Positions 55,237 through 64,000 of a stretch of DNA of 64,000 nucleotides are shown here, one piece after another. Source of the stretch: Bradyrhizobium sp. BTAi1 (GTDB lineage Bacteria; Pseudomonadota; Alphaproteobacteria; Rhizobiales; Xanthobacteraceae). The notes under the pieces were generated by a model, which saw only the letters and a list, made by a program, of their open reading frames with translations, was not told the origin of the DNA and ran no database searches. Position 1 is the first letter of the stretch. Each line of letters opens with the position of its first letter. Position numbers and translations under genes: made by a program. The stretch covers positions 1,342,001 to 1,406,000 of the forward strand of contig NC_009485.1 in the NCBI RefSeq assembly GCF_000015165.1, written 5' to 3'.

Positions 55237-56532
55237 TTACTCCGCGGCGAGCGCCATCGGAGGCGCGGCGTGGACGTGGATCGGCTCGAAGCGCTGACCG
55301 TGAGTGCTGTGATGGCTCTGGCCGCGATCAAGATCACGCGACAGCATGCGAGCGGTCGCGCCGGAGGAGCGACTGACCAGCTCCATGTAGCCTTTGGTCA
55401 CGCGGGTGAAGTGATTGTAGATGATGACGGCGGGAATGGCGGCCACGAGTCCGATCGCTGTTGCGAGCAGCGCTTCGGCGATGCCGGGGGCGACGACGGC
55501 AAGGTTCGTCGTCTGCGATTTGGAAATGCCGATGAAGCTGTTCATGATGCCCCAGACGGTACCGAACAGCCCGACGAACGGCGAGATCGAACCGATCGTG
55601 GCGAGCAGGCCCATGCCGGTGCGGCAGCGCCGGCCTTCCGCGCGCACGATTTCGGCGAAGCTGGATGCCGCCCGTTCGTTCACGCCGTGAGACGGCAGCT
55701 CCGAGGACATTCGGATCTCATGCATCGCGGCGTCGATCATGGTGGTGAGTACGCTTTCGCGCGAGCCGAGCGCGAGCTTGGCTTCCGACAGCCAGCGCAC
55801 ATCGGCGACCTTGTGCAAGGCGCGCTTCAACTTGCGGCGGAGCATGGCGAATTCGATGGTCTTCGCGATGAACACGGTCCAGGTCGCGAGTGAGGCCAGC
55901 GCAAGGCCCATCATCACGGCTTTGACCAGGATGTCGGCGGCGAGGAACATAGACCAGGGCGACAGATCATGCGGCACGTGAGACGCCGCCTGCGCACCGC
56001 CCTGACCGGGCTTCTCGGCCTGATCCTTGGCCTTGTCCGCGGTTGCTGCTGGATCGGTCACCGCTTCTGTGGATGTGGCGGTCGAAGGTTGCGCGTCGCT
56101 TGCAGTGGCGGTCGAGGCAGATCCCTGCGAAGCGGCTGCGGCTTGAGCGGGCGCTGGCGCGACCGGAGCGGAACTATTCGCCTGCGCGCCCGTGCCAGGC
56201 TGGGCCGCAGCGGCCTGTGCAGTCGGCTGTGTCGGTGTCGTGATCGCCTGCGCGCTGTTCATGGGCTTGGCTGCCGTCGCCGGAGTCGCCGACGCATTTG
56301 AGGCTGCAGGCGCAGCGTTCGCTGCAGGCGACGGCACAGCGGCCATCGGCGCGGTCTGCGCGAGTCTTGCTGCTGCTGGGGCTGGATTGGTTGCGGAAGT
56401 CTGTGGCGCAACGGTAGCCTGGCCAGGTCTCGGCGAGGTGGCTGCCTGCTCGGCCTGCGCCGCCGCGCCGGCCGAAACGATTGCGATCACCGCTCCTGCG
56501 CGAAGAACGATCCTGAACATGTTGCTGCACAT
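55237..56532 (-). CDS. exbB: ExbB energy-transduction protein with long Ala/Gln/Thr-rich N-region
   Basis: 431 residues. A signal-like N-terminus precedes about 150 residues of Ala/Pro/Gln/Thr low complexity, then three membrane helices of the MotA/TolQ/ExbB fold: A-S-L-A-T-W-T-V-F-I-A-K, G-S-I-S-P-F-V-G-L-F-G-T-V-W-G-I and L-A-T-A-I-G-L-V-A-A-I-P-A. The ATG at 56532 lies right on an AAAGG; the ATG at 56520 is an alternative. First gene of the operon. Confidence 0.92.
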   Translation of the reverse strand: MCSNMFRIVLRAGAVIAIVSAGAAAQAEQAATSPRPGQATVAPQTSATNPAPAAARLAQTAPMAAVPSPAANAAPAASNASATPATAAKPMNSAQAITTPTQPTAQAAAAQPGTGAQANSSAPVAPAPAQAAAASQGSASTATASDAQPSTATSTEAVTDPAATADKAKDQAEKPGQGGAQAASHVPHDLSPWSMFLAADILVKAVMMGLALASLATWTVFIAKTIEFAMLRRKLKRALHKVADVRWLSEAKLALGSRESVLTTMIDAAMHEIRMSSELPSHGVNERAASSFAEIVRAEGRRCRTGMGLLATIGSISPFVGLFGTVWGIMNSFIGISKSQTTNLAVVAPGIAEALLATAIGLVAAIPAVIIYNHFTRVTKGYMELVSRSSGATARMLSRDLDRGQSHHSTHGQRFEPIHVHAAPPMALAAE

Positions 56533-56580
56533 CCTTTGTAGTTAATTTCCTTGTAATGTTTCGAGACTTAACGGGGCTGT

Positions 56581-56604
56581 TTTGAGACGGCGCGTTGTCT
56601 CAAA
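56581..56604. promoter_or_regulatory. Operator-like dyad upstream of exbB
   Basis: TTTGAGAC and GTCTCAAA form perfect eight-base arms eight bases apart, about 50-85 bases upstream of the exbB start. A partial third copy (CGAGACTT) lies at 56562-56569. The regulator is unknown; iron control is plausible from the operon content. Confidence 0.45.
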
Positions 56605-57212
56605 GCGGGAACATCGACGTTCGCGCGCAATGCCGTGGACAGGATGCCGAGCGAGGGATTGCGCTGCATGATCGACTGACCGCAGTTCTAGCGCGGCGAT
56701 CACATGCTAACTCCCTGAAAGTTCTGGTGTGCTACGATGCCGTGGCGGCAAGGCGCGCCGTGTCCGGTCGTTCTCGTCACGCAAATGCCGTCGTTCGGTC
56801 TTCCATCGATTCTAATTAGTCGTGTGACGGACCGGTTTGGCGAGGCGGTGCAGGGCGGGATCGGCGGGAGATGTCGACTCTGCCGCTTTCGCCGTTGCAG
56901 AGCGATGTGGGCGTCGAAGGCTCGCAGTCGCTGCAGAGTCGCGAAATGCACGATGGCGGGAGCGATGGGCCAGTCGCCCAGGCGACGGCGATCGCAACGC
57001 GGAGCCGGGGACGGCTCGGCCGCAATCACATCCGACGAGCGGGGGCCGCCGGGCGGCGGTCGAATCAAGCAGTCAATGAAATTGAAAGGACTAGATAAGA
57101 CGAGCCGGGCTGCACCACTCTGCAACCCGGCTGTGCCACTTTGTCTGAATTGATCAAGAACCGGAGACCAGCCCGGAACATGATCTCAGGCCGGACTGCC
57201 TGTGCCGCTCGC
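56605..57212. other. Intergenic region upstream of the exbB operon
   Basis: 608 bases without a convincing gene. Frames are short and of Arg/Ser/Gly composition. It contains the dyad at 57103-57132 and probably the exbB promoter at its left side. Confidence 0.4.
57103..57132 (-). terminator. Possible terminator of the receptor-hydroxylase operon
   Basis: Arms AGCCGGG/CCCGGCT (57103-57109, 57126-57132) with an inner TGCA pairing and one mismatch, 80 bases past the stop at 57213 on the minus strand. Only CTT follows, so the terminator call is weak. Confidence 0.4.
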
Positions 57213-57902
57213 TCAGGTCTCGGCCCAATAGCGGATCAGGTTGTGATAGAGGCCGGTCAGCCTCACCATCTCCGGATCATCGCGGCCCATGCGGCGCGAC
57301 AGATCCTGGATCGTCGTGTCGAGATCGAAGATCATGCTGCGGGCCAGGGGATCGCGGATCATGCTCTGCAGCCAGAAGAACGAGGCGATGCGGACGCCAC
57401 GCGTGACCGGCGTGACCATGTGCAGGCTGGAGGCCGGATACAGCACGAGGTCGCCGGCGGGCAGCTTCACCTCATGCGAGCCGTAGAGATCCTCGATGAC
57501 CAGCTCGCCGCCGTCATACTCTTCCGGCTCGGAGAGAAACAGCGTCACCGACAGGTCGGTGCGAATGCGCAGGCCCGTGAGCTTGTCGCCACGGACGGCA
57601 TTGTCGACATGGATGCCGAAATGATGGCCTGAGTCGGCCGCGTAACGGTTGAACAGCGGCGGGAATATATGCTGCGGAATTGCGGCGGCGAGAAAGCGCG
57701 GATTGGCGGTCATCGCCGAAATGATGCGGTGGCCGAGCTTGCGCGCCACCTCGCTGTCGGGCGGCAATTGCTCGTTGCGCTTGACCATCGCCGACTGGGC
57801 GCCAGCCGTCGAACGGCCGTCCTCCCAGTCGCTGGAGTCCATGATGTGGCGGAACTCCGCCACATCATCCTTGCTCAAAATCCCGGGGACACAGATCAGC
57901 AT
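57213..57902 (-). CDS. piuC: PKHD-type Fe(II)/2-oxoglutarate hydroxylase (PiuC/YbiX-like)
   Basis: 229 residues. The iron ligands are H98-x-D100 (F-G-I-H-V-D-N-A-V) and H161 (S-S-L-H-M-V-T-P-V), with R171 for 2-oxoglutarate. PiuC-type proteins are regularly encoded next to TonB-dependent siderophore receptors, as here, 41 bases downstream of one. Role in catechol-siderophore use is reported for the association but the reaction is not settled. Confidence 0.93.
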   Translation of the reverse strand: MLICVPGILSKDDVAEFRHIMDSSDWEDGRSTAGAQSAMVKRNEQLPPDSEVARKLGHRIISAMTANPRFLAAAIPQHIFPPLFNRYAADSGHHFGIHVDNAVRGDKLTGLRIRTDLSVTLFLSEPEEYDGGELVIEDLYGSHEVKLPAGDLVLYPASSLHMVTPVTRGVRIASFFWLQSMIRDPLARSMIFDLDTTIQDLSRRMGRDDPEMVRLTGLYHNLIRYWAET

Positions 57903-57943
57903 GAACTCATCAACTCGATAGCGGCCCCGGCGCAGGCCGGCGG

Positions 57944-60475
57944 TCAGAACCGTCCGGACAGGACGATCGATGCGCTTCGTCCCGGACCGACCAGGGTGAA
58001 CGGCGTGGCACTCTGATAGAAGGCGTCGTAGTAGAGCTTGTTGAAGATGTTGGCAACGAACACCTTCGCGGTCCAGTTCTTGTCGAGCTTGGCTTCCGCG
58101 AAAGCATCGAAGCGCCAATAGCTCGGCAGCTCGGTGCCCTGGTTCGCGGCGAGCCAGGTGCCGCCGAAGATCTTCGACCGGTACACCGCCTGACCGCCGA
58201 TCTCCCAGGTATCGTTGATCTGGTACTTCGTCAGCAGGCTGAAGGATTGGTGCGCGGTGTTGGCGAGCTGCAGGCCGACATTGCTGGTGAACAGCGCCGT
58301 GTTCGCCGGCGGGATGTTCGACTTCGTCACCTCGGACTGCATCAGCACGATGCCGCCGAAAATGCTCCATTTGTCGGTGAGCTTGCCGCCCGCCTGCAGG
58401 TCGATGCCGCGGATGCGGTAGGCTGCGCCGGCCGAAAGGCACGGCACGTTGCCGGTGGTGCCCACGGGATAGGGACAATCAGCGGTGGCCTGCGTGGCGT
58501 TCGCGATGTTGCGCGACTCGCGGGCATTCTCCTTCTCGGTCTGGAACAGGGCGCCGGTGACCAGCAGGCGTCCGTCAAGCAGCTCCCATTTGGTGCCGAT
58601 CTCGATCGAGGTGTTCTTCTCGGGGCCGAACACCTGGTTGGCGCCGCCATTGGTCACGGCCGACAGGCCGCCATACTGCGAGCTCAGACCGTCGAACTCC
58701 GCGCCGACGGGGTTCGACGACGTCGCATAGGCCGCGTAGAAGCTGGCATAGGGCACCGGCTTCAGGGTCAGTCCGACGTTGAAGTTCGGCATGCCGCTCG
58801 AGGCCGCCGTCGAGCCCGGCGTGTTGGCGACACCGTTGACCGTGCCGAAGCCATCGACCCGGACGTCGTATTTGTCGTAGCGGATGCCGCCGTTGAGGAT
58901 CACCAGATCGCGGTAGTTGACGCTGTCGAGCGCATAGACGCTCGCCGTGTCGATCTTCACATTGGTCGGGAACTGGCCGAGCGAGGGAATGCCGAACGGT
59001 GCGAAGGTTGCGCTCGGACTGAACACGCTCACGCCGGACAGCGAACCGTTGCCGGCGAAGGCAAGGCCCTGCTGCTCGGAGGTCAGGCCGGTGTAGCTGT
59101 TGATGAGCGCCTTTTCCTGCGAGACTTCGAGCCCGGCGAGCAGGGTATGCCGGAACGCGCCGGTATCGAACTTGTAGGTCGCCTCGAGCTGGTTGGCGAG
59201 CACGTCGGTCTGCTGGAAGCGGCTCTGCGGGTTGGCCCGGATCGTCGAGTTCGACAGCGGATTGGTGAGCGTCGGACCTTCCGGCAGCGTGCCGATGTAG
59301 TTGAGGGTCGAGCGTGACACCCGGAACTTGTCGGAGATCGTCAGGTCGGGTGTGACCTTCACCTCGGCATTCAATGTGCCGATGTCCTGGCCGATGCGCG
59401 AGAAGTCGCGGTTGACGAAGCCGTACCAGGCGTTGCGCGGTGAGCCCACCTCCGGGAACGGCGCGCCGGCCACGAGATTGTTCGGCCGCCAATAGGGCAC
59501 GCCGAAGTCGGGACGTCCGGTGACCTCGCTGTGGATGTAGTTGGCCGCCAGCGTCACGGTGTCGAGCGGCGTCCATTTGGTCGCGATGAAGCCGCCATTG
59601 CGGTTGTCGGTCACGAAGTCGCGCCCGGCCACGCCCGCGTCCTGGAACAGGCCGCCGACGCGTGCGGCGAAGGTCGGAGTGATCTTCTGGTTGACGTCGA
59701 TCACCACGCGCTTGGTCTTGTCGGTACCGAGCGTGGTGTCCATGTTGTAGAAGCTGCTTTCGGTCGTGGCCTGCTTGGTCACGATGTTGATGGCGCCGCC
59801 GGTGGTGCCGCGGCCGGCAAAGGACGAGGCCGGGCCGCGCAGGATCTCGACCTGCTCGGTGAAGAAGTTCTCGCGCACCGACACGCCGCCGTCACGCACG
59901 CCGTCGATGAAAACGTCGTTGCGGGCGTCGAAGCCGCGAATGAAGAAGCGGTCGCCGAACGCGTTGCCGCCTTCGCCGGTGCCGAGCGTCACGCCGGCGG
60001 TGGAGAGCACGGCGGATTTGAGGCTGGTCGAGTTCTTGTCGGCGAGGATCTCCTTGCTCAGCACGGTCACGGTCTTCGGGGTGTTGAGCAGCTTCTCCGG
60101 AAACTTGCCGGAGGCCTGCAGCCGCTCGCCCTTGTAGTCCGACGCGGGGCTCGAATAGGGGTTGCGGTCGGGCGGCAGGTTGCTCTTGGGCGCGGCGACC
60201 TGCTGCTGCTGTTGCTGGCGGGCGGCGCGGCGCATCGCGTCGCGGGCGCGCACCTGCTCAGCGGTCGGACGGGAGGCGGCAGGCTTCGGACGGGCGACCG
60301 GGGCTTCGACGGTGACGGAGGGCAGCGGCGCCTGCTGGGCTTCGGCACTCGAGAACGAGGCAACCGCGATCAGGCTGGCCACGGCCGAGACCTTCACTCC
60401 GGAAATATCGGAGGACGGATCCCATTCGTGTCCGCTTGCCCCGCGCAAGCTCCTTGGAAAGACTGCCTTACCCAT
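57944..60475 (-). CDS. TonB-dependent siderophore receptor (Fiu/PiuA-like)
   Basis: About 843 residues from the ATG at 60475 with GGGGTGG upstream; a GTG at 60490 would add five. The signal region ends near S-S-A-E-A-Q-Q. A TonB-box-like P-S-V-T-V-E-A-P precedes a Gln-rich stretch (six consecutive Gln), then the plug ([18 protein letters not shown]) and 22-strand barrel ending in S-I-V-L-S-G-R-F. Imports a ferric, probably catecholate, siderophore. Co-transcribed with piuC. Confidence 0.94.
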   Translation of the reverse strand: MGKAVFPRSLRGASGHEWDPSSDISGVKVSAVASLIAVASFSSAEAQQAPLPSVTVEAPVARPKPAASRPTAEQVRARDAMRRAARQQQQQQVAAPKSNLPPDRNPYSSPASDYKGERLQASGKFPEKLLNTPKTVTVLSKEILADKNSTSLKSAVLSTAGVTLGTGEGGNAFGDRFFIRGFDARNDVFIDGVRDGGVSVRENFFTEQVEILRGPASSFAGRGTTGGAINIVTKQATTESSFYNMDTTLGTDKTKRVVIDVNQKITPTFAARVGGLFQDAGVAGRDFVTDNRNGGFIATKWTPLDTVTLAANYIHSEVTGRPDFGVPYWRPNNLVAGAPFPEVGSPRNAWYGFVNRDFSRIGQDIGTLNAEVKVTPDLTISDKFRVSRSTLNYIGTLPEGPTLTNPLSNSTIRANPQSRFQQTDVLANQLEATYKFDTGAFRHTLLAGLEVSQEKALINSYTGLTSEQQGLAFAGNGSLSGVSVFSPSATFAPFGIPSLGQFPTNVKIDTASVYALDSVNYRDLVILNGGIRYDKYDVRVDGFGTVNGVANTPGSTAASSGMPNFNVGLTLKPVPYASFYAAYATSSNPVGAEFDGLSSQYGGLSAVTNGGANQVFGPEKNTSIEIGTKWELLDGRLLVTGALFQTEKENARESRNIANATQATADCPYPVGTTGNVPCLSAGAAYRIRGIDLQAGGKLTDKWSIFGGIVLMQSEVTKSNIPPANTALFTSNVGLQLANTAHQSFSLLTKYQINDTWEIGGQAVYRSKIFGGTWLAANQGTELPSYWRFDAFAEAKLDKNWTAKVFVANIFNKLYYDAFYQSATPFTLVGPGRSASIVLSGRF

Positions 60476-60546
60476 ATTCGACCACCCCACTCGCTACGCA
60501 ATATTTTGTTGTTCGGTTCGTATCGTCCCGCGCAACCGGGTGTGTT

Positions 60547-60583
60547 CCGATTGCGAACGAGTGGCAAACTCAAAGGCAATCGG
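60547..60583. promoter_or_regulatory. Inverted repeat in the receptor leader/promoter
   Basis: CCGATTGC (60547-60554) and GCAATCGG (60576-60583) are exact eight-base arms 21 bases apart, 70-110 bases upstream of the receptor ATG. It could be a repressor site or an mRNA leader stem. Confidence 0.35.
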
Positions 60584-60636
60584 ACCAGAAGTGGGTTCCA
60601 CTGATGGCTCAATTGCGAAAAGTTTCCATCTGTGTC

Positions 60637-60658
60637 TGATAATGCGAATTGCTCGCAA
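60637..60658. promoter_or_regulatory. Candidate iron box of the receptor-piuC operon
   Basis: TGATAATGCGAATTGCTCGCAA includes GATAATG, the left half of a Fur box, and a TGCGA-N5-TCGCA dyad (60643-60657). About 165 bases upstream of the receptor start. By eye only. Confidence 0.3.
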
Positions 60659-60927
60659 GGTGTCGCGTTGGTGCAACACCCGCAACCTTGAGGTTGAATC
60701 GTCGGTTCAGGCGCAATTCCGGATAAGAAAATACCGGCACGAGATACCGCTCCGCTCCCGCGGTCGCGCAGGCGGCCTGCGCCGTGCTGGTCCGGCTGCA
60801 CCTCGGATGCGGCCGGAGTCGGGCAACATTGTCGCGTCGTCGCGGCGCGGCCCGGTCGGTCGACGGTTCGGTGCGCGCAATTCAGGTCGGGATCTGGCCG
60901 GTATCACGGTCCCGATCAGCTCGCGCT

Positions 60928-62046
60928 TCACGTCCGTTCGACGATGATCGCGATCGGTCCGCCGCCATCGGGGCCCTGATGCTCGGCGCCGCCGGAGACG
61001 AAAAGGTCGGTGAAGCCGAACAGCCCGGCCAGCGCACCGCCGACGAAGGCCCGCGCATGGCGGGTCGAGGCGATGTCGCTGTCATCCAGCATCGTGTGTC
61101 TTTGGCCGCGCAGCCTGCCGCTCTGCGCCGCCTCGGCCTTGGCCAGCACGGCGGCGATACGGCCGCGCGCGGCGGCCGGCACCTGGCCCGCGGAGTCGAT
61201 GCCGAGCCGGGCCAAAGCGGCGCGCGCCGGCTCGATGTCGATGGCATCGGCCATGACGGCGTGGTCGATCGCGAGCGGCCCGGTCCAATCCGCCGACATG
61301 CCGGCCACCATGATCTCGTGATCGAGCAGTTCGACGCCGCCCGATGTCGCCGCCCGCTCGCTGTAGCGCGCGTAGTCGGCGCAGATCATCGCGTCGGACA
61401 GATCGGACAGGGTCAGCTCGCCGAGCGCGACTGCTGCTCCGAGGGCCGAGGCACCGCGGGAGAAGCTCATCGATTTCAGCGTGTCCCGCACCGCGGTGGT
61501 GGTCCCGCGCGCCTCGGCCGCCTCGATCCGCTCCATCGTGAGCAGCGGGCATTTCACCTGGACATAGTGGACGTCAGCGGCATCGGCGATGCCGGCATCG
61601 GCCATCGCAGCCCGCACACCTGCCGCCACCTGCGCGACCTGCTGCATCCGGCCGAGGTGCTCGCTCGGGAGCAGCGGCGTCCGCGCCCGGCCGAGCGCGA
61701 GCGACTTGTCGAATGCACGCGGCTGCGTCTCGCCGCTCGCGTCACGGGCCTCGAACACGATCATATGCGGCGACAGCGCGCCTTCGGTGCCACCGGACAT
61801 CACCATTGCGATCTGGTTGATCGCATCACCGTCGACGTGCCGGCCGAGCAGCGTTTGCAGCGAGCGTACCGCGAACGCGCGGGTGAAATCGTTGACGCAG
61901 CCATTGCCCTCGGTCTTGCCGAGAATGGCAATGATGCCGGCCGGATCGATGGCGCCCTGTGCGATCGCGGCGTCCAGCGCGCCGACATCATCCGGGCTGC
62001 GCATCGGCAGACGGTGAACAGTGGCGCGGCGCAAGGCGGTCGGCAT
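60928..62046 (-). CDS. Ring-opening amidohydrolase, cyanuric acid hydrolase/barbiturase (AtzD/Bar) family
   Basis: 372 residues in a three-fold repeated fold unique to this family. The three Ser motifs are seen (V-M-S-G-G-T-E-G, S-F-S-R-G-A-S-A and F-V-S-G-G-A-E-H) as well as candidate paired Lys (I-L-G-K-T-E-G-N-G, V-Q-V-K-C-P-L-L and V-L-A-K-A-E-A). Enzymes of this family open cyanuric acid or barbiturate. Single gene here; links functionally to the deaminase and biuret-hydrolase-like genes in region 1 (inference). Confidence 0.93.
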   Translation of the reverse strand: MPTALRRATVHRLPMRSPDDVGALDAAIAQGAIDPAGIIAILGKTEGNGCVNDFTRAFAVRSLQTLLGRHVDGDAINQIAMVMSGGTEGALSPHMIVFEARDASGETQPRAFDKSLALGRARTPLLPSEHLGRMQQVAQVAAGVRAAMADAGIADAADVHYVQVKCPLLTMERIEAAEARGTTTAVRDTLKSMSFSRGASALGAAVALGELTLSDLSDAMICADYARYSERAATSGGVELLDHEIMVAGMSADWTGPLAIDHAVMADAIDIEPARAALARLGIDSAGQVPAAARGRIAAVLAKAEAAQSGRLRGQRHTMLDDSDIASTRHARAFVGGALAGLFGFTDLFVSGGAEHQGPDGGGPIAIIVERT

Positions 62047-62166
62047 CTCGGGAACTCCTGTGTGCTATCCGCCAGACTAGGCAATCACGAGGCCGCGCGC
62101 GACGGTGTTGCGCGATGACAGGCATGCTAATGTCGCGGCGCCTGATGTCAGTTCGCCGGGTGATTC

Positions 62167-62970
62167 ATGCCTCTCTGGACCTGCTTTCAATGTGGCGCGC
62201 AGTTTCCTGACACGCCCACGCCGCCGTCCGCGTGCAGGATTTGCGACGAGGAGCGCCAGTTCGTGAACTGGAGCGGACAGCGCTTCATCGATCGCGACGA
62301 GCTCGCCGCATCGCGCCAGGTCATCTGGCGTGACGATGACGGCGTGACCGGTCTTGGCCTCGATCCGAGCTTTGCGATTGGCCAGCGCGCGCTGCTGATT
62401 CCCGAGCCCGACGGCTGCGTGATGTGGGACTGCGTTCCCCTGGCGACGGAGACCGCTGTCGCGCATGTGCGTTCGCGCGGCGGGCTGAAGGCCATCGCGG
62501 TCTCGCATCCGCATTTTTATGGCGCGGTAGCCGATTGGAGCGAGGCGTTCGGCGGCATCCCGATCTATCTCCATGGCGACGACAGCGCCTTCGTCACCCG
62601 GCCGCATCCCGCGATCGTGCCATGGACGGGCGACAGCTTGCGGATCTCCGACGCCGTCCGGCTCTATCGCACCGGCGGTCATTTCCCCGGCGCCACCGTG
62701 CTGCATTGGCGGGAGGGCGCCGAGGGCAAGGGCGTGCTGTTCACCGGCGACATCGCGATGGTCGCGATGGACCGCCGCCACGTCAGCTTCATGTATTCCT
62801 ACCCGAACTATATCCCGCTCGGCGCCGCAGCCGTGCGCAGGATCGCCGCAACGATCGGGCCGCTCCCATTCGATCGCATCTACGGCGGGTGGTGGCAGAA
62901 GAACATCGCAACGGAAGCGAAGCCCGCCTTCGAGCGGTCTGTCGCGCGCTATCTCGCGGCAATCGCCTGA
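62167..62970 (+). CDS. MBL-fold metallohydrolase with N-terminal zinc ribbon
   Basis: 267 residues. A CxxC pair (W-T-C-F-Q-C-G, then A-C-R-I-C-D-E) forms a zinc ribbon. The metallo-beta-lactamase fold follows with H-P-H-F-Y-G-A-V in place of the classic H-x-H-x-D-H, G-G-H-F-P-G-A and F-T-G-D-I. Such variants occur in a subgroup of MBL proteins of unknown substrate. Divergent from the ring-opening hydrolase. Confidence 0.85.
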   Translation: MPLWTCFQCGAQFPDTPTPPSACRICDEERQFVNWSGQRFIDRDELAASRQVIWRDDDGVTGLGLDPSFAIGQRALLIPEPDGCVMWDCVPLATETAVAHVRSRGGLKAIAVSHPHFYGAVADWSEAFGGIPIYLHGDDSAFVTRPHPAIVPWTGDSLRISDAVRLYRTGGHFPGATVLHWREGAEGKGVLFTGDIAMVAMDRRHVSFMYSYPNYIPLGAAAVRRIAATIGPLPFDRIYGGWWQKNIATEAKPAFERSVARYLAAIA

Positions 62971-63108
62971 CGTGGTTCCGTACGTGGTGCTGCACGCGCC
63001 GAGAGTAACGGGGCGTTAGGCACAACCACAACACAATGCGCGTTCAGCTTGCAGTCTGAGATCGTATGGTATCGAAGTATCCTGGTGGACCGGGGTACCT
63101 CAGTGCGA

Positions 63109-64000
63109 ATGCAATTGCTGTTGTCGAAGACCGGCGGGGCTGCGGCCGGCGGCCTCCTGCTGGGACCGGATGCCGTGGCCGCCGCGCGCGAGGCGAGGAC
63201 CGAGGCCGGCCCTCGCGGTATGCGGCGGCTGTGGAGCCTTGTGGCGCTGAGCCTGGTCGTCCTTCTCTCCGTGCCATTCCTGCTGGTCGATGTGCCGCCG
63301 GTGCTCGACTATCCCAACCATCTGGCGCGCCTGTTCGTGCTCGCGCATCCCGAAGACCCCGTGCTGTCGCAGATGTACGGCCCGAACTGGCGCATCCTGC
63401 CCAATCTCGGCATGGACGTGATCGGCGCGGCGCTGCTGCGCGTCACCGACGTCCATGTCGGCGGCCGCCTGCTGCTGGCGCTTGCGCTGTTCGCGCCGCT
63501 GATCGGGGTCGTCGCGTACCATCGCGCCGTCTTCGGCCGGTTCTCGCTCTGGCCGCTGGCGGCGGCGGTCATTGCTTATAATGGCATCTTCCTGCTGGGC
63601 TTCATGAACTTCCAGCTCTCGCTCGGGCTGGCGCTGCTCGGTGCGGCCGGCTGGGTCGTCCTGCGCCGTCGCGCCAACGTCCTCGTGCTCGCCGGGTTCG
63701 GCGCGCTCGCCGCGACCGCGACCTTCCTGTGTCACATTCTCGGACTTGTCTTCTTCGCGGTGCTGGTCGGCGCCGCCGAGACGGACCGGCTGTGGCGGTT
63801 GCGGCGGTCTCCCGACTGCATGCGCGAGCTCGTCGGCGCGGCCGGTGCGCTCGCCTTCGCCATGATCCCATCCCTCGTGTTTTATGCGCTGGGCCCGCTC
63901 AGCGAGCCGGGGGCGCGGCCGGGCCCATGGCTGTGGCAGCAGAAGCTCTGGTGGATCTTTACGCCGTTCATGACCACGAGCACCGGGCTGACGCTGGTCA
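63109..64000 (+). CDS. Polytopic membrane protein, 3' end outside window
   Basis: At least 297 residues, open at the window end. Start uncertain: ATG 63109 (or GTG 63103) gives a 37-residue polar/Ala-rich lead, ATG 63220 starts just before the first membrane segment (L-W-S-L-V-A-L-S-L-V-V-L-L-S). About seven hydrophobic segments are visible, and a periplasmic loop has D-Y-P-N-H-L-A-R, a pattern seen in integral membrane proteins of glycosyltransferase-like architecture. No function assigned. Confidence 0.75.
   Translation, partial: MQLLLSKTGGAAAGGLLLGPDAVAAAREARTEAGPRGMRRLWSLVALSLVVLLSVPFLLVDVPPVLDYPNHLARLFVLAHPEDPVLSQMYGPNWRILPNLGMDVIGAALLRVTDVHVGGRLLLALALFAPLIGVVAYHRAVFGRFSLWPLAAAVIAYNGIFLLGFMNFQLSLGLALLGAAGWVVLRRRANVLVLAGFGALAATATFLCHILGLVFFAVLVGAAETDRLWRLRRSPDCMRELVGAAGALAFAMIPSLVFYALGPLSEPGARPGPWLWQQKLWWIFTPFMTTSTGLTLV

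Larger units (their letters stand above)
60476..60927. other. Intergenic region upstream of the siderophore receptor
   Basis: 452 bases between two minus-strand genes; no convincing gene. It contains the inverted repeat 60547-60583 and the iron-box-like site 60637-60658. Confidence 0.5.

Overview
The window reads as chromosome of a high-GC alphaproteobacterium. Gene content (LysR-controlled heterocycle catabolism, an alphaproteobacterial-type T2SS, HupE/UreJ proteins, TonB iron uptake, a BBP2-type porin) and protein flavour suggest Bradyrhizobium or a close relative; this is inferred from family resemblance, as no rRNA is present. I saw no tRNA, rRNA, CRISPR array, prophage or insertion sequence. 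Coding density is high and most genes sit in tightly overlapping operons. REGION 1 (1-10.7 kb) is a catabolic island under a LysR-type regulator. One minus-strand operon encodes an NMT1-type ABC importer, an amidohydrolase/deaminase and a Rieske oxygenase. A second encodes creatininase-family, cupin, isochorismatase-family, FAD-oxidase and flavodoxin-fold proteins. A RidA-family gene lies between them. Two almost identically built operator-like blocks (5064-5106 and 9724-9766), each with a TTGC-N7-GCAA dyad, precede the two operons and the lysR gene, so one regulon is likely; the substrate is probably a nitrogen heterocycle. REGION 2 (10.7-15.7 kb) holds a TolA-like coiled-coil protein, two exported phosphoesterases with His/Asp-rich tails and a Sel1-repeat protein. 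REGION 3 (15.6-26.8 kb) is a complete type II secretion system: gspD is divergent from gspEFGHIJKLMN, and a short prepilin peptidase converges on them. The secretin carries a lipobox, as in self-piloting liposecretins, and the neighbouring phosphoesterases are plausible cargo. REGION 4 (26.8-32.4 kb) has three HupE/UreJ-like membrane proteins, a membrane-anchored PpiC protein and, divergently, a DUF3604/PHP-like exported protein with a His/Trp-rich tail. REGION 5 (32.4-40.4 kb) contains a small exported protein, a 2OG-Fe(II) oxygenase-like protein, a fused membrane/spermidine-synthase-like protein and an RND pump with its adaptor. REGION 6 (40.4-48.6 kb) is the most unusual. A 1763-residue protein resembles giant superfamily 1 helicases, but its Walker A and DEAS motifs are destroyed and its second RecA domain is replaced by a linker, one membrane segment and an extracytoplasmic domain. 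It is followed by a membrane-anchored formylglycine-generating-enzyme-like protein lacking the usual active-site Cys and by an exported DUF4399 protein. REGION 7 (48.6-60.9 kb) looks iron-related: PepSY protein plus cytochrome b561, an EfeO/FtrB-like cupredoxin, a beta-barrel protein, ExbB-ExbD-TonB, a PiuC-type hydroxylase and a TonB-dependent siderophore receptor. REGION 8 (60.9-64 kb) has an AtzD/barbiturase-type ring-opening amidohydrolase, an MBL-fold hydrolase with a zinc ribbon and the start of a polytopic membrane protein cut by the window edge.
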